DNA from: an uncultured Erwinia sp.
Lineage (GTDB): Bacteria; Pseudomonadota; Gammaproteobacteria; Enterobacterales; Enterobacteriaceae
NCBI GenBank assembly: GCA_946221915.1
Contig: CAMIKG010000048.1
Coordinates: 1-37,182 of the forward strand
Length of the DNA stretch: 37,182 bases
Reading direction: 5' to 3'
Every line of letters begins with the position of its first letter. Positions within the stretch are counted from its first letter, which is position 1. The position numbers and the translations under genes were made by a program. Below the pieces are notes generated by a model. It was not told the DNA's origin. It saw only the letters and a program-made list of their open reading frames with translations, and did not search any database. Positions 8,007 through 16,736 of the stretch are shown in pieces.

Positions 8007-8115
8007 TGACCGACAGGTCAGCGGGCGGAGAAATTTCCCTGGCGTTTCTCCCGCACCCGATGGTGATGCCATTTTGCTCGGGGCATTTATCATCTGGAAA
8101 CCGGGAGTTTGATCG

Positions 8116-8397
8116 ATGGGCACAATAGCCGCGAGTGTGGTGCTGATGCGCTGGGAGCTGCTAAGCGCAGTGATGATGTTTTTCGCCAGCAGCTGCAAAA
8201 TAAAGTGTCGCCAGCACAGTCGCAACACCATGGCATTTGTTTTTAGTGGGATCGGTATCGGCATGTCCTGCTGGTTCGTAACCGGCCTGCTGGGTATCAG
8301 CATGAGTGCGGAAAGCCTGCATAACTTTTTGGCCGTGACCAAAGATGTCTTTATTGAGGTGATGAGCCAGACACCGCCTAACCTGCCAATGCCTTAA
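8116..8397 (+). CDS. yjcB: Small inner-membrane protein YjcB
   Basis: A 93-residue membrane protein of unknown function, the same length as E. coli YjcB. Shared features include a start of the form M-T-x-VVLxRWxLLSAVMMF, a central GxGxxxxCWFxxGLLGI segment and a C-terminal MxQTPP. Two or three hydrophobic helices lie at about 5-27 and 38-62. GGGAG lies eight bases before the ATG. It lies between the soxS side and ssb, as in E. coli, which supports orthology and marks the left border of the inserted accessory region. An intrinsic terminator follows at once. Confidence 0.85.
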   Translation: MGTIAASVVLMRWELLSAVMMFFASSCKIKCRQHSRNTMAFVFSGIGIGMSCWFVTGLLGISMSAESLHNFLAVTKDVFIEVMSQTPPNLPMP

Positions 8398-8412
8398 GCC
8401 CTGGAAACACTC

Positions 8413-8438
8413 TGCAGGCTGCAAGCAGCCTGCATTTT
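8413..8438 (+). terminator. Intrinsic terminator of yjcB
   Basis: A perfect 9-bp stem TGCAGGCTG/CAGCCTGCA with a CAAG loop is followed by TTTTATT, 15 bp after the yjcB stop codon. The hairpin can also form on the other strand and may slow the convergent ATP-grasp transcript. Confidence 0.8.
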
Positions 8439-8453
8439 ATTAATTGCCCCCTG

Positions 8454-9404
8454 TCACACCTTCTTCAGCATCGCCGGAATATCCAGCTCCTGCTGTTCAG
8501 ATGGGGGACGCGCATAATGTACCCGATCCTGAATCCACATCTCTCCCATCATCTGATTGAGACCGCGATCCAGCCCGGTGACCAGACCTGCGCCAGGCGT
8601 AAAGGTCAGTTCGCCAAAATAAATCAGGCTTTCGTGGATATACCAGTCGACACGTACATAATCGAAATCCGCCGCCAGGGTTTTACTCAGCTCCAGCGCC
8701 CTTGCCAGCGCGCTGTAGTGGGCGGAGATATCCAGACCGGTATCACGAATTTTATGGAACGCCTCTTGCAGATTGTTGACATAAAAGTTCATCGACAGCG
8801 CCGGATTACCGCGGTTATAGATCACCTGCAGCACATACTCATAAGAGCCATCTTTCTTATTGAACATATGAAACTTGTAATCGATCGGTGCGCTGCGACC
8901 ATCACCGATATATTTCTCGACTAAAATCCGCGGCCTGATGTAGCGGTAGTGAATTTCCCGCGCTTCACTGGAAAAGTCCTTATGCAGCCAGTCGATACAG
9001 CGGTTGATCAACAGCTGTTTCTGCAGGCAATCCGGTTCTTCCAGTAAAATATCCACCATATTCGAACCATGGTTTGGCTTGATCACGGTGCCTTTCAAAG
9101 ACGGTAAGCTGAGCAGTGTAGTCGGATCCTCAGTCTCGTGGACCAGCGGGATCAAATATTGGTCACCAATGGTGCTGGCAATATAGTCACGCACCAGAAA
9201 TTTATCAGATAAGCGTCCGTAACGGACATAATCGCCATTGATAAACTTGCGATAGAGTACTTTTTCATTAAACAGTTTCGGTTCACGGATATTCGGTAGT
9301 TTTCTGAAACGCCTGAAATAATAGATACGGTCCTGGTGCATCCATGGCATTTTCCTGATGAAATAACTTACGCTCCTGCGTAATTCATCTTTAATCTTCA
9401 ACAT
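8454..9404 (-). CDS. TupA-like ATP-grasp polysaccharide biosynthesis protein
   Basis: A 316-residue protein resembling the TupA-like ATP-grasp family found in polysaccharide and teichuronopeptide clusters, where members are thought to ligate amino acids or modify sugar chains. Family-like features are PKLFNEKVLYRKF near 42-54, the SDKFLVRDYI segment, VIKPNHGSNM near 107-116, the ILVEKYIGDG lysine segment and a C-terminal DFDYVRVDWY...GELTFTPGAG metal/ATP site. An open frame extends to a GTG at 9410, but the ATG at 9404 is preceded by GATGAGG at good spacing and is preferred. Its ribosome site overlaps the stop of the upstream flippase gene, so the two are co-transcribed. The actual substrate is unknown. 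Confidence 0.8.
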   Translation of the reverse strand: MLKIKDELRRSVSYFIRKMPWMHQDRIYYFRRFRKLPNIREPKLFNEKVLYRKFINGDYVRYGRLSDKFLVRDYIASTIGDQYLIPLVHETEDPTTLLSLPSLKGTVIKPNHGSNMVDILLEEPDCLQKQLLINRCIDWLHKDFSSEAREIHYRYIRPRILVEKYIGDGRSAPIDYKFHMFNKKDGSYEYVLQVIYNRGNPALSMNFYVNNLQEAFHKIRDTGLDISAHYSALARALELSKTLAADFDYVRVDWYIHESLIYFGELTFTPGAGLVTGLDRGLNQMMGEMWIQDRVHYARPPSEQQELDIPAMLKKV

Positions 9405-9411
9405 ATGCACC

Positions 9412-10668
9412 TCATCTGTATATTTTGTAGTTAAGTGAGGAAAGTTGTATTTTCATAATGACGCCATTTTTAAAGAAGTAATTCATTACGGTCAGGGACA
9501 ATAATTCAGTAATCAATACACTCCACGCCGCCCCCATTAATCCCCCAAAACGAATTAACAGATACGACGCGGGAAGGCTGATGAGCAGCAGACTGATAAT
9601 CTTCACCAGCAAATAATTGAATCCACCCTCTTTGACCATGTAACGCCAGGCGACGGTCCCCATAGCCGACATACAGGTTGCCAGCGACAATAACGTAATG
9701 AGACTTCCCGATTGTGTGTAGTCTTGCCCATAAAGCACCATGATGATTTTTTCGCCATAAATGGCAATAAACAACAACATACACAGTGAAACAGCCATAA
9801 CATAACCATGCAGCCTCGCCGCCAGCCTGAACGCAATGCTGGCGCGCTGACGAAATATTTCACTAAAACATGATGTAATAATCGCCACCGGAATAAATAT
9901 CCACGATGCGGCAATGGTGCTGGCGGCACTAAATAAGCCGAGATCTTTGGCCGAGCCAACACTGACTAAAAAAAATTGCGCCGCTTTTACCTGAATAGAA
10001 ACAAAGACGGTGGAAATCGCCAGCGGCAAACCGGCATATAATAAATAGCGTAAATACTTCCTGTTGCCTTTTACCTGAGCCGCCACTGGCTGATGGCTCT
10101 GATAAAAAATCGCCCGCTTGATCAGATAAGGCAGCAGCGTAGCGGAAACTATCGGCAGAGCCAGTAATAGTGGACTTAGCTGCCACCAGGCAATAAGAAA
10201 ACTCAGCGTAAAGCTTAACGTCATCCCTGCAGCATTTGCTAGTGTGTTATAGCGCGATGTCAGACGCGCATTGTTATAAACACTGAAGGTATCCTGAGTA
10301 ACAAACAGCGCCGTGATAAACGAGGCGATGGCAAACACAGCAAAATTCAGATTCATACTGTAACAGACCCACACCAGAACCGGCACGGAAAGTGCCAGCA
10401 AGATGGACATGCGCATTTTTTTCGCCACACTCATCAGGCGCAGGCCTTTATGCGCGTTTTTGCTGATGCGCTTAAATAAAATGGTTTCTGTACCAAAGAT
10501 CGCGATGGTCTGCACCACCGAAAATAGCGAAGCGGAAAACGCCATTTGCCCAAAAATAGTTGGCCCAAAAGACTTCGCCACATAAGATGTGACAAATATC
10601 ACACCAAAAACCGAAACTATTTTTTCTGACATCATCCAGACAGCATTCGACATCACACTGTATTTCAT
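9412..10668 (-). CDS. Wzx-like polysaccharide flippase (MOP superfamily)
   Basis: A 418-residue inner-membrane protein with about twelve hydrophobic segments and the Polysacc_synt layout: an N-terminal NAVWMMSEKIVSVFGV, then SYVAKSFGPTIFGQMAFS, and a YGQDY segment near the middle of the second half. Wzx proteins flip lipid-linked oligosaccharides to the periplasm. The open frame reaches a TTG at 10719, but the ATG at 10668 has AAAAAGGA just upstream and begins at the usual family start. No Wzy, Wzz or sugar nucleotide genes are present, so this is an orphan flippase paired only with the ATP-grasp gene. The DNA is more AT-rich than the core genes, which suggests transfer. Confidence 0.85.
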   Translation of the reverse strand: MKYSVMSNAVWMMSEKIVSVFGVIFVTSYVAKSFGPTIFGQMAFSASLFSVVQTIAIFGTETILFKRISKNAHKGLRLMSVAKKMRMSILLALSVPVLVWVCYSMNLNFAVFAIASFITALFVTQDTFSVYNNARLTSRYNTLANAAGMTLSFTLSFLIAWWQLSPLLLALPIVSATLLPYLIKRAIFYQSHQPVAAQVKGNRKYLRYLLYAGLPLAISTVFVSIQVKAAQFFLVSVGSAKDLGLFSAASTIAASWIFIPVAIITSCFSEIFRQRASIAFRLAARLHGYVMAVSLCMLLFIAIYGEKIIMVLYGQDYTQSGSLITLLSLATCMSAMGTVAWRYMVKEGGFNYLLVKIISLLLISLPASYLLIRFGGLMGAAWSVLITELLSLTVMNYFFKNGVIMKIQLSSLNYKIYR

Positions 10669-11197
10669 TGGGCGGTCCTTTTTTCCAATATACGGCGGAA
10701 CATCACACATCCCTGTCAATAATTGGCTATATTTTTAGAGTGATCGAGTGCACAGAATAACGCTCAGTTATGCCGATAAAAAAATCGCCCAACAAATACC
10801 AAAAAAAACTTGAAATAAAGCTATAGCCAACTCATTTAACGAACCAGCTCTTATTAAAGGTGGTGCTGTAAAGAAAATTAGATTCGTTGTTATTCAAGGA
10901 GTAACGAAGTCACTTAAGAGTATATTCGAGCTTGAAATAACCAGAGCACTGATAATGCACCGCTGGTCTGACAGGGAATAAATCTATAACAAAAAAACTT
11001 TTCCCGAAAGCCAGCTAAACTCAATAAATTAAAAATAAGACTATTCCCATGATGATATTTCTACAGAATCACTTAACTTAAACCTTGCAATTCAAATCTC
11101 GTACTTAAATAGACTGCGGATATATTCTGACTATTCAGTGCCAGAATTTATTGCAGTTATTCTCATCCATAAATACTTTAGAAAGGAACATCAATCT
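10669..11197. other. AT-rich non-coding stretch between the flippase and the IS remnant
   Basis: About 530 bp with low GC and many short A and T runs. No open frame with a ribosome site or family resemblance was seen on either strand. It must hold the promoter of the flippase operon, but no hexamer pair stands out clearly. It is part of the same AT-rich patch as the genes on either side. Confidence 0.5.
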
Positions 11198-11593
11198 ATG
11201 AGAAAGTCACGATATAGCGAAGAGCAAATCACCAACGCAATTAAAGCTTCCGAGGGCGGTGTGAAAGTAAAGGAGATCTGTGAGGAGCTGGGTATCTCTG
11301 AAGCGACATTCTATAGCTGGAAGAAGAAGTTCTCTGGTCTCTCGTCGGATGATGGCAGAAAAATCAGAGAGTTAGAGGAGCAGGTGCATGCGTTGTCACG
11401 CGAAGTACAGATGCTCAGTGATGATAAAGAGATGCTGCAGGGCGTGGTGAAGCAGTTCTTTACCACCAATGACAAACGCCAGGCTGTTAATTTTCTGCAA
11501 GATACTTACGAAATCGGTACACGCCGCAGCTGCCGTTTGATGGATATCAGCCGTAGCGTTTACCACTATCCGGTACATTGCAGTAATCACTGA
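11198..11593 (+). pseudogene. IS3-family transposase remnant (OrfA fused to the start of OrfB)
   Basis: A 131-residue frame. Residues 1-60 are a typical IS3 OrfA helix-turn-helix (SRYSEEQITNAIKASEGGVK, ICEELGISEATFYSWKKKF), followed by a leucine-zipper-like coiled coil to about 88. After residue 90 it continues as the beginning of an OrfB (AVNFLQDTYEIGTRRSCRLM, ISRSVYHYP) and stops before any DDE catalytic core. In intact elements OrfA and OrfB are in different frames joined by -1 frameshifting, but here the join is in one frame. No terminal inverted repeats were found. AAAGGA precedes the ATG. It is inactive as a transposase but could still bind DNA. Confidence 0.82.
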
Positions 11594-12447
11594 CGACTTT
11601 ATTTTTCCGGATTATTCCGTCAGATAAATGCGAAATTAAAATATGGATAATTTTTATTAAAAAGGTCATTTTTTAACAAAAAGGGCCTCTCATTTCTGAT
11701 ACTTCTGGTATTGGGAAAAGATCTCTTTTGGCTTTTATCCTGGACAAGGCAGTTAAACCTTCCTGCTTTCAAGCGATTCAGGCGCGACTACCGGGCAATC
11801 AATTATCGGTACTCGCGCCGTACTTTACTTAATCATTTTTAACCGGTTAGCCAATATCTCCATAAAGCAGATTAATACTGATAAACATTACCGCTTCCCT
11901 GCGCTGCGTATTTTATGAAATAAACTGGTCCATAATTGTACAACCGAATTGTTCCTGTATCACTACGCCTCACCCGCTGCTCACCAGGACAAAAGCCAGT
12001 TAAGAAGGTTTAGCATTATTTACTGCTTTACGGCTTCTTCTCACCTCCGCAGCTTAATTATTGCGTCAACACTTCGTGCTATCTTAACTGTTATGCGCCT
12101 CGCATCAGAATTTATCCCGCTTAACTGCCGCTTATATTCCACCGTTTACTGGACCGCTTTCGGGCCAGCTGGAGGTGAAAAAAAGTGCAAATCATTCAGT
12201 AGCAGACATTGACGATTGCGCTAAAAGACCCGGTTCCATTAGCGACAATTCTTATAGCCCTGCGAAGGCAGCTTGTGGCAAGAGCAGGAAAAATTTAACA
12301 TAAAAACAACAATTAAGCCTCTCCGGGCCGTATAAAGGCAAGCACAGAGGGGAAAACCGGAAAAAAAAGACACAGGGAGTGCCAGAGAGGAGCAGGCTGC
12401 GCTAATTCTGAAAGTCGCACTCTGCGCAGCCAGCGGAAGCGCAAAAA
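11594..12447. other. Non-coding stretch after the IS remnant
   Basis: About 850 bp, AT-rich up to roughly 12300. An open frame of 87 codons at 11949-12212 has no plausible ribosome site and no family resemblance. Near the right end GGCTGCGC (12395-12402) and GCGCAGCC (12424-12431) form an inverted repeat with a 21-bp spacer, just past the end of the DMT transporter gene, and a run of eight A at 12361-12368 would be T on the minus strand. A weak terminator is possible. Otherwise nothing recognisable. Confidence 0.45.
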
Positions 12448-13413
12448 TTAGCTGGAGGAGGAAACCTCAACCACCTGCGGTTCTGGTCTGATACGCATCG
12501 CGATAATGACCCCGGTCATCAGACAGACAATGCCCGCCAGGGTCAGCAGCGGTGGCCACTGCTGGCGCAGCAGGAAGGTGTAGGCCAGCCCGGCCAGAAT
12601 CTCAAACACAATCAGCGGCCCTACCAGCACGGTAGGCAGACGCTGGCTGGCCTCATTCCAGCACAGTGTGCCTGCCCACGAACACAGCAAACCAATCACT
12701 AACATCAGCGGAATAAAGACTTCTGGCCGTGGACCGAATGGCAGGGAGAACGCGGGCTGGGTAAGCGCCAGCTGGACAGAGATCAGCCCTCCGGCGATTA
12801 ATGCCACCGGCAGCGTCACCAGCCCCTGAGCCGTCGCCCAGGCGCCCGGCCGGAACCGGGGATGCATTCTCAGCCAGCGGGCATTGCGCAATGGATACCA
12901 CGTCCAGCACGCCACCGCTGCCAGCGCCAGCGCAATACCACTCAGGTAGCGCCAGAGACTGAAATCGCTGCTGACAAGGCTGAGTTCCGCCGCATTCACG
13001 CAAACCAGTCCCGCCGCAATCAGCAGCAGTGCAGGCGTCAGCTTGCGCCAGGAGAGCCGGCCTTCATGCTGGCCGTATAGCAGATTGGCGGTCACCGAAA
13101 TCACTACCGGCAGGGTGCCAATAATCATCGTGGAGATCGGCGCACCGGTGCGCTGAATGGCGCTGGCCAGGCAGGTGTAATAGATCAGATTCCCCACCAG
13201 GGTGAGCTTCAGGGCTTCAATCCAGTCACGCCGCGTCAGTTCGCGCAGGCGCTGCCGTTTATGCCACGCCAGCGGCAGTGCCACCAGGCCAAAGGCGATA
13301 TAGCGTCCAGCGGATTGCAGACTGGCGGGATATTCTGGCACCAGCAACGGGCCAACAAAGATAAGTCCCCACATTAAGCCTGCGGAGAGGGCAAAGAGTA
13401 CACCAGCGAACAT
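12448..13413 (-). CDS. DMT-superfamily transporter (EamA family)
   Basis: A 321-residue inner-membrane protein with ten predicted helices in two EamA repeats. The first holds GLMWGLIFVGPLLVPEYP near the N-terminus and TCLASAIQRTGAPISTMIIG. The second ends with LLRQQWPPLLTLAGIVCLMTGVII. Family members usually export metabolites, amino acids or drugs. The ATG has only a weak ribosome site. It lies 76 bp downstream of an AraC-family gene on the same strand, so the regulator probably controls it. The substrate is not evident. Confidence 0.88.
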   Translation of the reverse strand: MFAGVLFALSAGLMWGLIFVGPLLVPEYPASLQSAGRYIAFGLVALPLAWHKRQRLRELTRRDWIEALKLTLVGNLIYYTCLASAIQRTGAPISTMIIGTLPVVISVTANLLYGQHEGRLSWRKLTPALLLIAAGLVCVNAAELSLVSSDFSLWRYLSGIALALAAVACWTWYPLRNARWLRMHPRFRPGAWATAQGLVTLPVALIAGGLISVQLALTQPAFSLPFGPRPEVFIPLMLVIGLLCSWAGTLCWNEASQRLPTVLVGPLIVFEILAGLAYTFLLRQQWPPLLTLAGIVCLMTGVIIAMRIRPEPQVVEVSSSS

Positions 13414-13489
13414 AAGTCAGGCCTGAGATCAGTAAAACATCCCTGTCACTGTGCCGCAGAAGGTGCAAAAAATATTGTACCGGATTGCG

Positions 13490-14323
13490 CTAACGGCGGG
13501 CGAGCGCCACCTGTTTCTGGTAGCGGATCGGCGTGATGCCATAACGCCGGGCGAACGTCCGCGTCAGGTGCGCCTGGTCGGTCAGTCCTACCGTTGCCGC
13601 TACCTCTGCCGCCGCCATACCGCGCGTCAGCAGTTGCTTGGCTTCATATAAGCGAAAAGCCATCAGCATCTGGTGCGGCGTCACATGGTACTGGCGTTTA
13701 AACTGGCGCAGAAAATGATAAGGACTGAGAGAAACCAGCGCGGCCAGCTCCCCGAGTGTCACATTGCGTTCCACGTTTTCCCGCAGATAATCACGCACAC
13801 AGTCAAAACGCTGCAACGGTTCACTGTGCAGTTTCTGCGCCACCCGCGCATGCGGGCGCAGCAGCTGGACCACGTTCAGCAACTGGCTCTCCGCCGCCAG
13901 CGCATCCGTAGTCTGCCAGAGCGCCGCCAGCGCCTGCGACAGCTGCCGTGAAGTGGCGGGATCTTCGCGCACCACGTCAGTGAACCACCAGCCCTGCTCG
14001 CCGGAGAGCGTTTCCATCATGTTTGGGTCGATGTAGATCATCTGGTAGCGCCAGCCATCGTCGGTCGCTGACTCCCCGGTATGCAGCTCATCAGGGTTCA
14101 TCAGCACCAGCGAATGCGTCGGCGCAACATGGCTGGCGCCGCGATAACGGAAACGCTCAGCACCATAATCGATGGTGCCCATGCCAAAGGCTTCATGGGT
14201 GTGCGGCTCAAAAGCGTAACTGGAGATATGGGCGTGATACAGCTCCACCCCCGGCAGTTCAGGTAAATGCCGGAAACGGGCGCGATCTTTTTCACAGGGG
14301 AACTGCTGCGGAACGCCTTGCAC
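13490..14323 (-). CDS. AraC-family transcriptional regulator
   Basis: A 277-residue regulator with an N-terminal cupin-like AraC ligand-binding domain (HAHISSYAFEPHTHEAFGMG near 30-49, and LVLMNPDELHTGE) and a C-terminal double helix-turn-helix (LGELAALVSLSPYHFLRQF, then VAATVGLTDQAHLTRTFARR and GITPIRYQ). The start codon is GTG with GGAG eight bases upstream, and no better in-frame ATG lies nearby. It is upstream of and co-directional with the DMT transporter gene, a common pairing in which the regulator senses the exported compound or its precursor. Confidence 0.9.
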   Translation of the reverse strand: MQGVPQQFPCEKDRARFRHLPELPGVELYHAHISSYAFEPHTHEAFGMGTIDYGAERFRYRGASHVAPTHSLVLMNPDELHTGESATDDGWRYQMIYIDPNMMETLSGEQGWWFTDVVREDPATSRQLSQALAALWQTTDALAAESQLLNVVQLLRPHARVAQKLHSEPLQRFDCVRDYLRENVERNVTLGELAALVSLSPYHFLRQFKRQYHVTPHQMLMAFRLYEAKQLLTRGMAAAEVAATVGLTDQAHLTRTFARRYGITPIRYQKQVALARR

Positions 14324-14405
14324 TGCCGATCTCCACTACTATAAAGAACCACAAGCATAATAGAATGCAGGCAAACTGCTTAGCAAAAAGTACAGGAGTT
14401 GCCTT

Positions 14406-15161
14406 TTGAACAGCTTTTTCTCCGCGCTGCTGTCAGCAGAAGTGCGTTACCATGACCTGCCAGGCGAACGCGCGCCGATCGTCTTTATCCACGGTTTAGG
14501 CTGTGCCTCATCCTATGAATATCCCCGCGTGGCGGCGCAACCAGAACTGCGCGACCACCGGATTATCCTGGTGGATCTGCCCGGTTCCGGCTTCAGCGAT
14601 AAACCCACCAGTTTCAGCTATACCACCAGCGATCAGGCGCGGGTCATCGCCGAATTGCTCAATCACCTCGCGCTGCCACCGTTTACCCTCTACGGCCACA
14701 GTATGGGCGGCAGCATCGCGATTGAAGTGGCGGCGCAGCAACCTACGAACCTCACCACGCTGCTGGTATCAGAACCTAACTGGCGCGCCGGTGGCGGCGA
14801 ATTCAGCAGCCTGATCGCCGCGCAGGATGAAGTGGAATTTATCGCTTATGGTCAGCAGCTGTTAATTGAAGAGGACAGTTCGCCGTGGGCCGGATCGATG
14901 CAGATGACGCTGCCGCAGGCGGCGTGGCGTGGTGCGACATCGCTGGTTAATGGCGTGACGCCGTCGTGGTGGGAACAGTTTTGCGCCCTGCCGCTACAGT
15001 GTGGCCTGATTGTCGGTGAGCATACACTTCCGGACCAGGAGTATGACGCACTGCAGGGGCGCGACCTGTACCTTGCGGTGGTGCCGAATGCCGGATACGC
15101 AATGTCGTGGGAAAACCCGCAGGGACTGGCCGCGGCCATTGCGGCAGGCTGCACGCAATAA
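14406..15161 (+). CDS. Alpha/beta hydrolase with expected catalytic His replaced
   Basis: A 251-residue alpha/beta hydrolase. It has the oxyanion-hole segment FIHGLG (27-32), LVDLPGSGFSDKP (55-67) and the nucleophile elbow GHSMGG with Ser99. Near the C-terminus the family normally has a GH pair for the catalytic His. Here the segment reads NAGYAMSWENP, with Tyr231 (codon TAC at 15096-15098), so the His is missing at that place. The start codon is TTG at 14406, supported by AGGAG at 14394-14398. No in-frame ATG precedes the fold. The gene is divergent from the AraC gene. Activity may be lost or altered, and the substrate is unknown. Confidence 0.85.
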   Translation: MNSFFSALLSAEVRYHDLPGERAPIVFIHGLGCASSYEYPRVAAQPELRDHRIILVDLPGSGFSDKPTSFSYTTSDQARVIAELLNHLALPPFTLYGHSMGGSIAIEVAAQQPTNLTTLLVSEPNWRAGGGEFSSLIAAQDEVEFIAYGQQLLIEEDSSPWAGSMQMTLPQAAWRGATSLVNGVTPSWWEQFCALPLQCGLIVGEHTLPDQEYDALQGRDLYLAVVPNAGYAMSWENPQGLAAAIAAGCTQ

Positions 15162-15179
15162 GCCGCGGCCTGTGGCTTA
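15159..15179. terminator. Hairpin shared by convergent stop codons
   Basis: TAAGCC and GGCTTA form a short perfect inverted repeat over a 9-base loop. It contains the stop codon of the hydrolase gene on the plus strand and that of gstA on the minus strand. No T-run follows, so it is a weak bidirectional terminator at best. Confidence 0.35.
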
Positions 15180-15779
15180 GATCAGCCCTTCGGCTTTCAT
15201 CGCTTTAACCACTGCCGGACGCTGGGCGATATTTGCCCGGTACGCCTGCAGTGCTGGCCACGAGTCGAGGCTCAGCCCCACGTGGCCGCTCCAGCCCAGC
15301 ACTGTGAACAGGTAGGCATCGGCGATGGTAAAGCGGTCGCCGTTCAGCCAGCTGTTATCGCCCAGCGCGCTGGCTAACCAGTCGAGGCGCTTATTCAGGT
15401 TAGCGGTCACGGCGGCTTTCCACTCCGGGGTGATAGCCGGGTTAAACAGTGCACCCATATTTTTGTGCAGTTCGGTGGAGATAAAGGTCATCCACTCCAG
15501 CACCTGGTAACGCGCGTCACCGGAAGCGGGCAGCAGTCCCGCTTCTGGCTTCTGATCGGCCAGGTACTGAGAAATCACCGCGCCTTCGGTCATCACTCTG
15601 CCGCTGTCCAGCTGCAGCGCCGGGATATAGCCTTTGCTGTTGATGGCAAAAAAATCTTCACCCGCTTCGGTGAGATGGGTTTTCAGATCGACGCGCGTCA
15701 GTGACACTGACAAACCCGCTTCTTCAGCAACAATATGTGGCGCCAGTGAACAGGCTCCCGGGGTGTAATAGAGTTTCAT
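15177..15779 (-). CDS. gstA: Glutathione S-transferase GstA (beta class)
   Basis: A 200-residue cytosolic beta-class GST, close to E. coli GstA (201 residues). It begins MKLYYTPGACSLAPHI with the class-specific Cys10, which can form a mixed disulfide with glutathione. The C-terminal domain has the conserved FTIADAYLFTVLGW N-capping box. The frame is open upstream to 15863, but the family start is the ATG at 15779, with AAGGA upstream. The enzyme detoxifies electrophiles and hydroperoxides. It is convergent with the hydrolase gene. Confidence 0.93.
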   Translation of the reverse strand: MKLYYTPGACSLAPHIVAEEAGLSVSLTRVDLKTHLTEAGEDFFAINSKGYIPALQLDSGRVMTEGAVISQYLADQKPEAGLLPASGDARYQVLEWMTFISTELHKNMGALFNPAITPEWKAAVTANLNKRLDWLASALGDNSWLNGDRFTIADAYLFTVLGWSGHVGLSLDSWPALQAYRANIAQRPAVVKAMKAEGLI

Positions 15780-15936
15780 CAACCGTGATTCCTTATGCGT
15801 TTCATGGATAACCAAATGATATTTCCGCTTCAGTGTATCGTTTAGCCTGGCAGTAACAAGCACTTACCGCGACGCCAGTTAACACTAAATGCGGTTAGAC
15901 TTTTGCGCTCATTTGGTAGCCAGAGAGGAAAGAATT

Positions 15937-16326
15937 ATGCTGCCGCAACATCTGCGTATTGCCCGACCTGTCAGCAACTTATCACGCAGTGCAGCGATGT
16001 ATTGCACGGGCCTGGGATTACAACAGATTGCTGATTTCGCCAATCACCAGCAGTTCAGTGGCGTAATGCTGGGGGACAAGCGCCTCAGCTGGCATCTGGA
16101 ATTTACGCTATGTCATCACCATGCCGTTCCCGCCAGTGCGACAGAGGAAGATCTGCTGGTACTCTATTTTCCCGATCACGCGCAATGGCAGCAGGTTTGC
16201 CAGGACATGCAATATGCAGGCTTCCGTCAGGTCGCCTCTTTCAATCCCTACTGGGATATCGCAGGCGTCACCTTTATCGACCATGACGGTTATCGGGTGG
16301 TGATTCAGAACCGGGCGTGGCAATAA
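15937..16326 (+). CDS. VOC-family protein (glyoxalase/bleomycin resistance-like)
   Basis: A 129-residue protein of one vicinal-oxygen-chelate domain. The start LPQHLRIARPVSNLSRSAAM with YCTGLGLQQI, and the end VTFIDHDGYRVVIQN, match the first and last strands of the fold. His and Glu residues near SWHLEF could bind a metal. The ATG at 15937 follows AGAGGAAAG and begins at the domain start, so it is preferred over the upstream ATG at 15889. Members include glyoxalases, dioxygenases and drug-binding proteins. The role here is unknown. Confidence 0.85.
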   Translation: MLPQHLRIARPVSNLSRSAAMYCTGLGLQQIADFANHQQFSGVMLGDKRLSWHLEFTLCHHHAVPASATEEDLLVLYFPDHAQWQQVCQDMQYAGFRQVASFNPYWDIAGVTFIDHDGYRVVIQNRAWQ

Positions 16327-16403
16327 TTCAGAATCATCAGACGCCCGCGCGGGCAATGCTGCGTTATGCTCAGGGTGATTTTTAATCTGACAGGAGTCTC
16401 ACT

Positions 16404-16736
16404 GTGCAACGAATCGCAAAACTTCATTTACTGGTGGGTATGATGGCCCTGCTGCCGGCGCTCTGTTCGGCCAACGCCGCTTACGATCAGTTCCAGCAAC
16501 AAAATGAGCAGGCGCGTCAGCAACAGCAGGAGCAGATGCGCCAGCAGCAGGAACAGCAGCAGCGGCAGTTTGAGCAGGATAACCGGCTGCGCCAGCAACA
16601 GATGGATGAGCAAAATCGCCAGGTGAAAGAGTCGCTTGATCGGGCGACGCGTGAAGCGGAAGAACGGCAGCGGCAGGAAAAATGGCAGACGCAGCAGAAA
16701 AAGAAAGCGCAACAGGAGCACAACCATGACCAGTAA
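16404..16736 (+). CDS. Small secreted Gln/Arg-rich coiled-coil protein
   Basis: A 110-residue protein with a clear signal peptide (about 1-25, hydrophobic LLVGMMALLPALCSANA with an Ala-X-Ala cleavage site) and then about 85 residues made almost only of Gln, Arg, Glu and Lys, predicted to form a highly charged periplasmic coiled coil. The start is GTG at 16404 with CAGGAG upstream, and starting at a later ATG would cut the signal peptide. Its last 11 bases overlap the start of the ASCH gene, which implies translational coupling. I do not recognise a family. Low complexity makes any homology call risky. Confidence 0.75.
   Translation: MQRIAKLHLLVGMMALLPALCSANAAYDQFQQQNEQARQQQQEQMRQQQEQQQRQFEQDNRLRQQQMDEQNRQVKESLDRATREAEERQRQEKWQTQQKKKAQQEHNHDQ

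Noticed and set aside
7998..8342. 114-codon open frame opposite yjcB
   Set aside because: It is antisense to the recognised yjcB gene and has no family resemblance.
11949..12212. 87-codon open frame after the IS remnant
   Set aside because: No ribosome site, no domain and low-quality composition. It is likely spurious.
16428..16727. Leu/Arg-rich frames antisense to the Gln-rich gene
   Set aside because: They are the mirror of a CAG-rich coding repeat and have no independent support.
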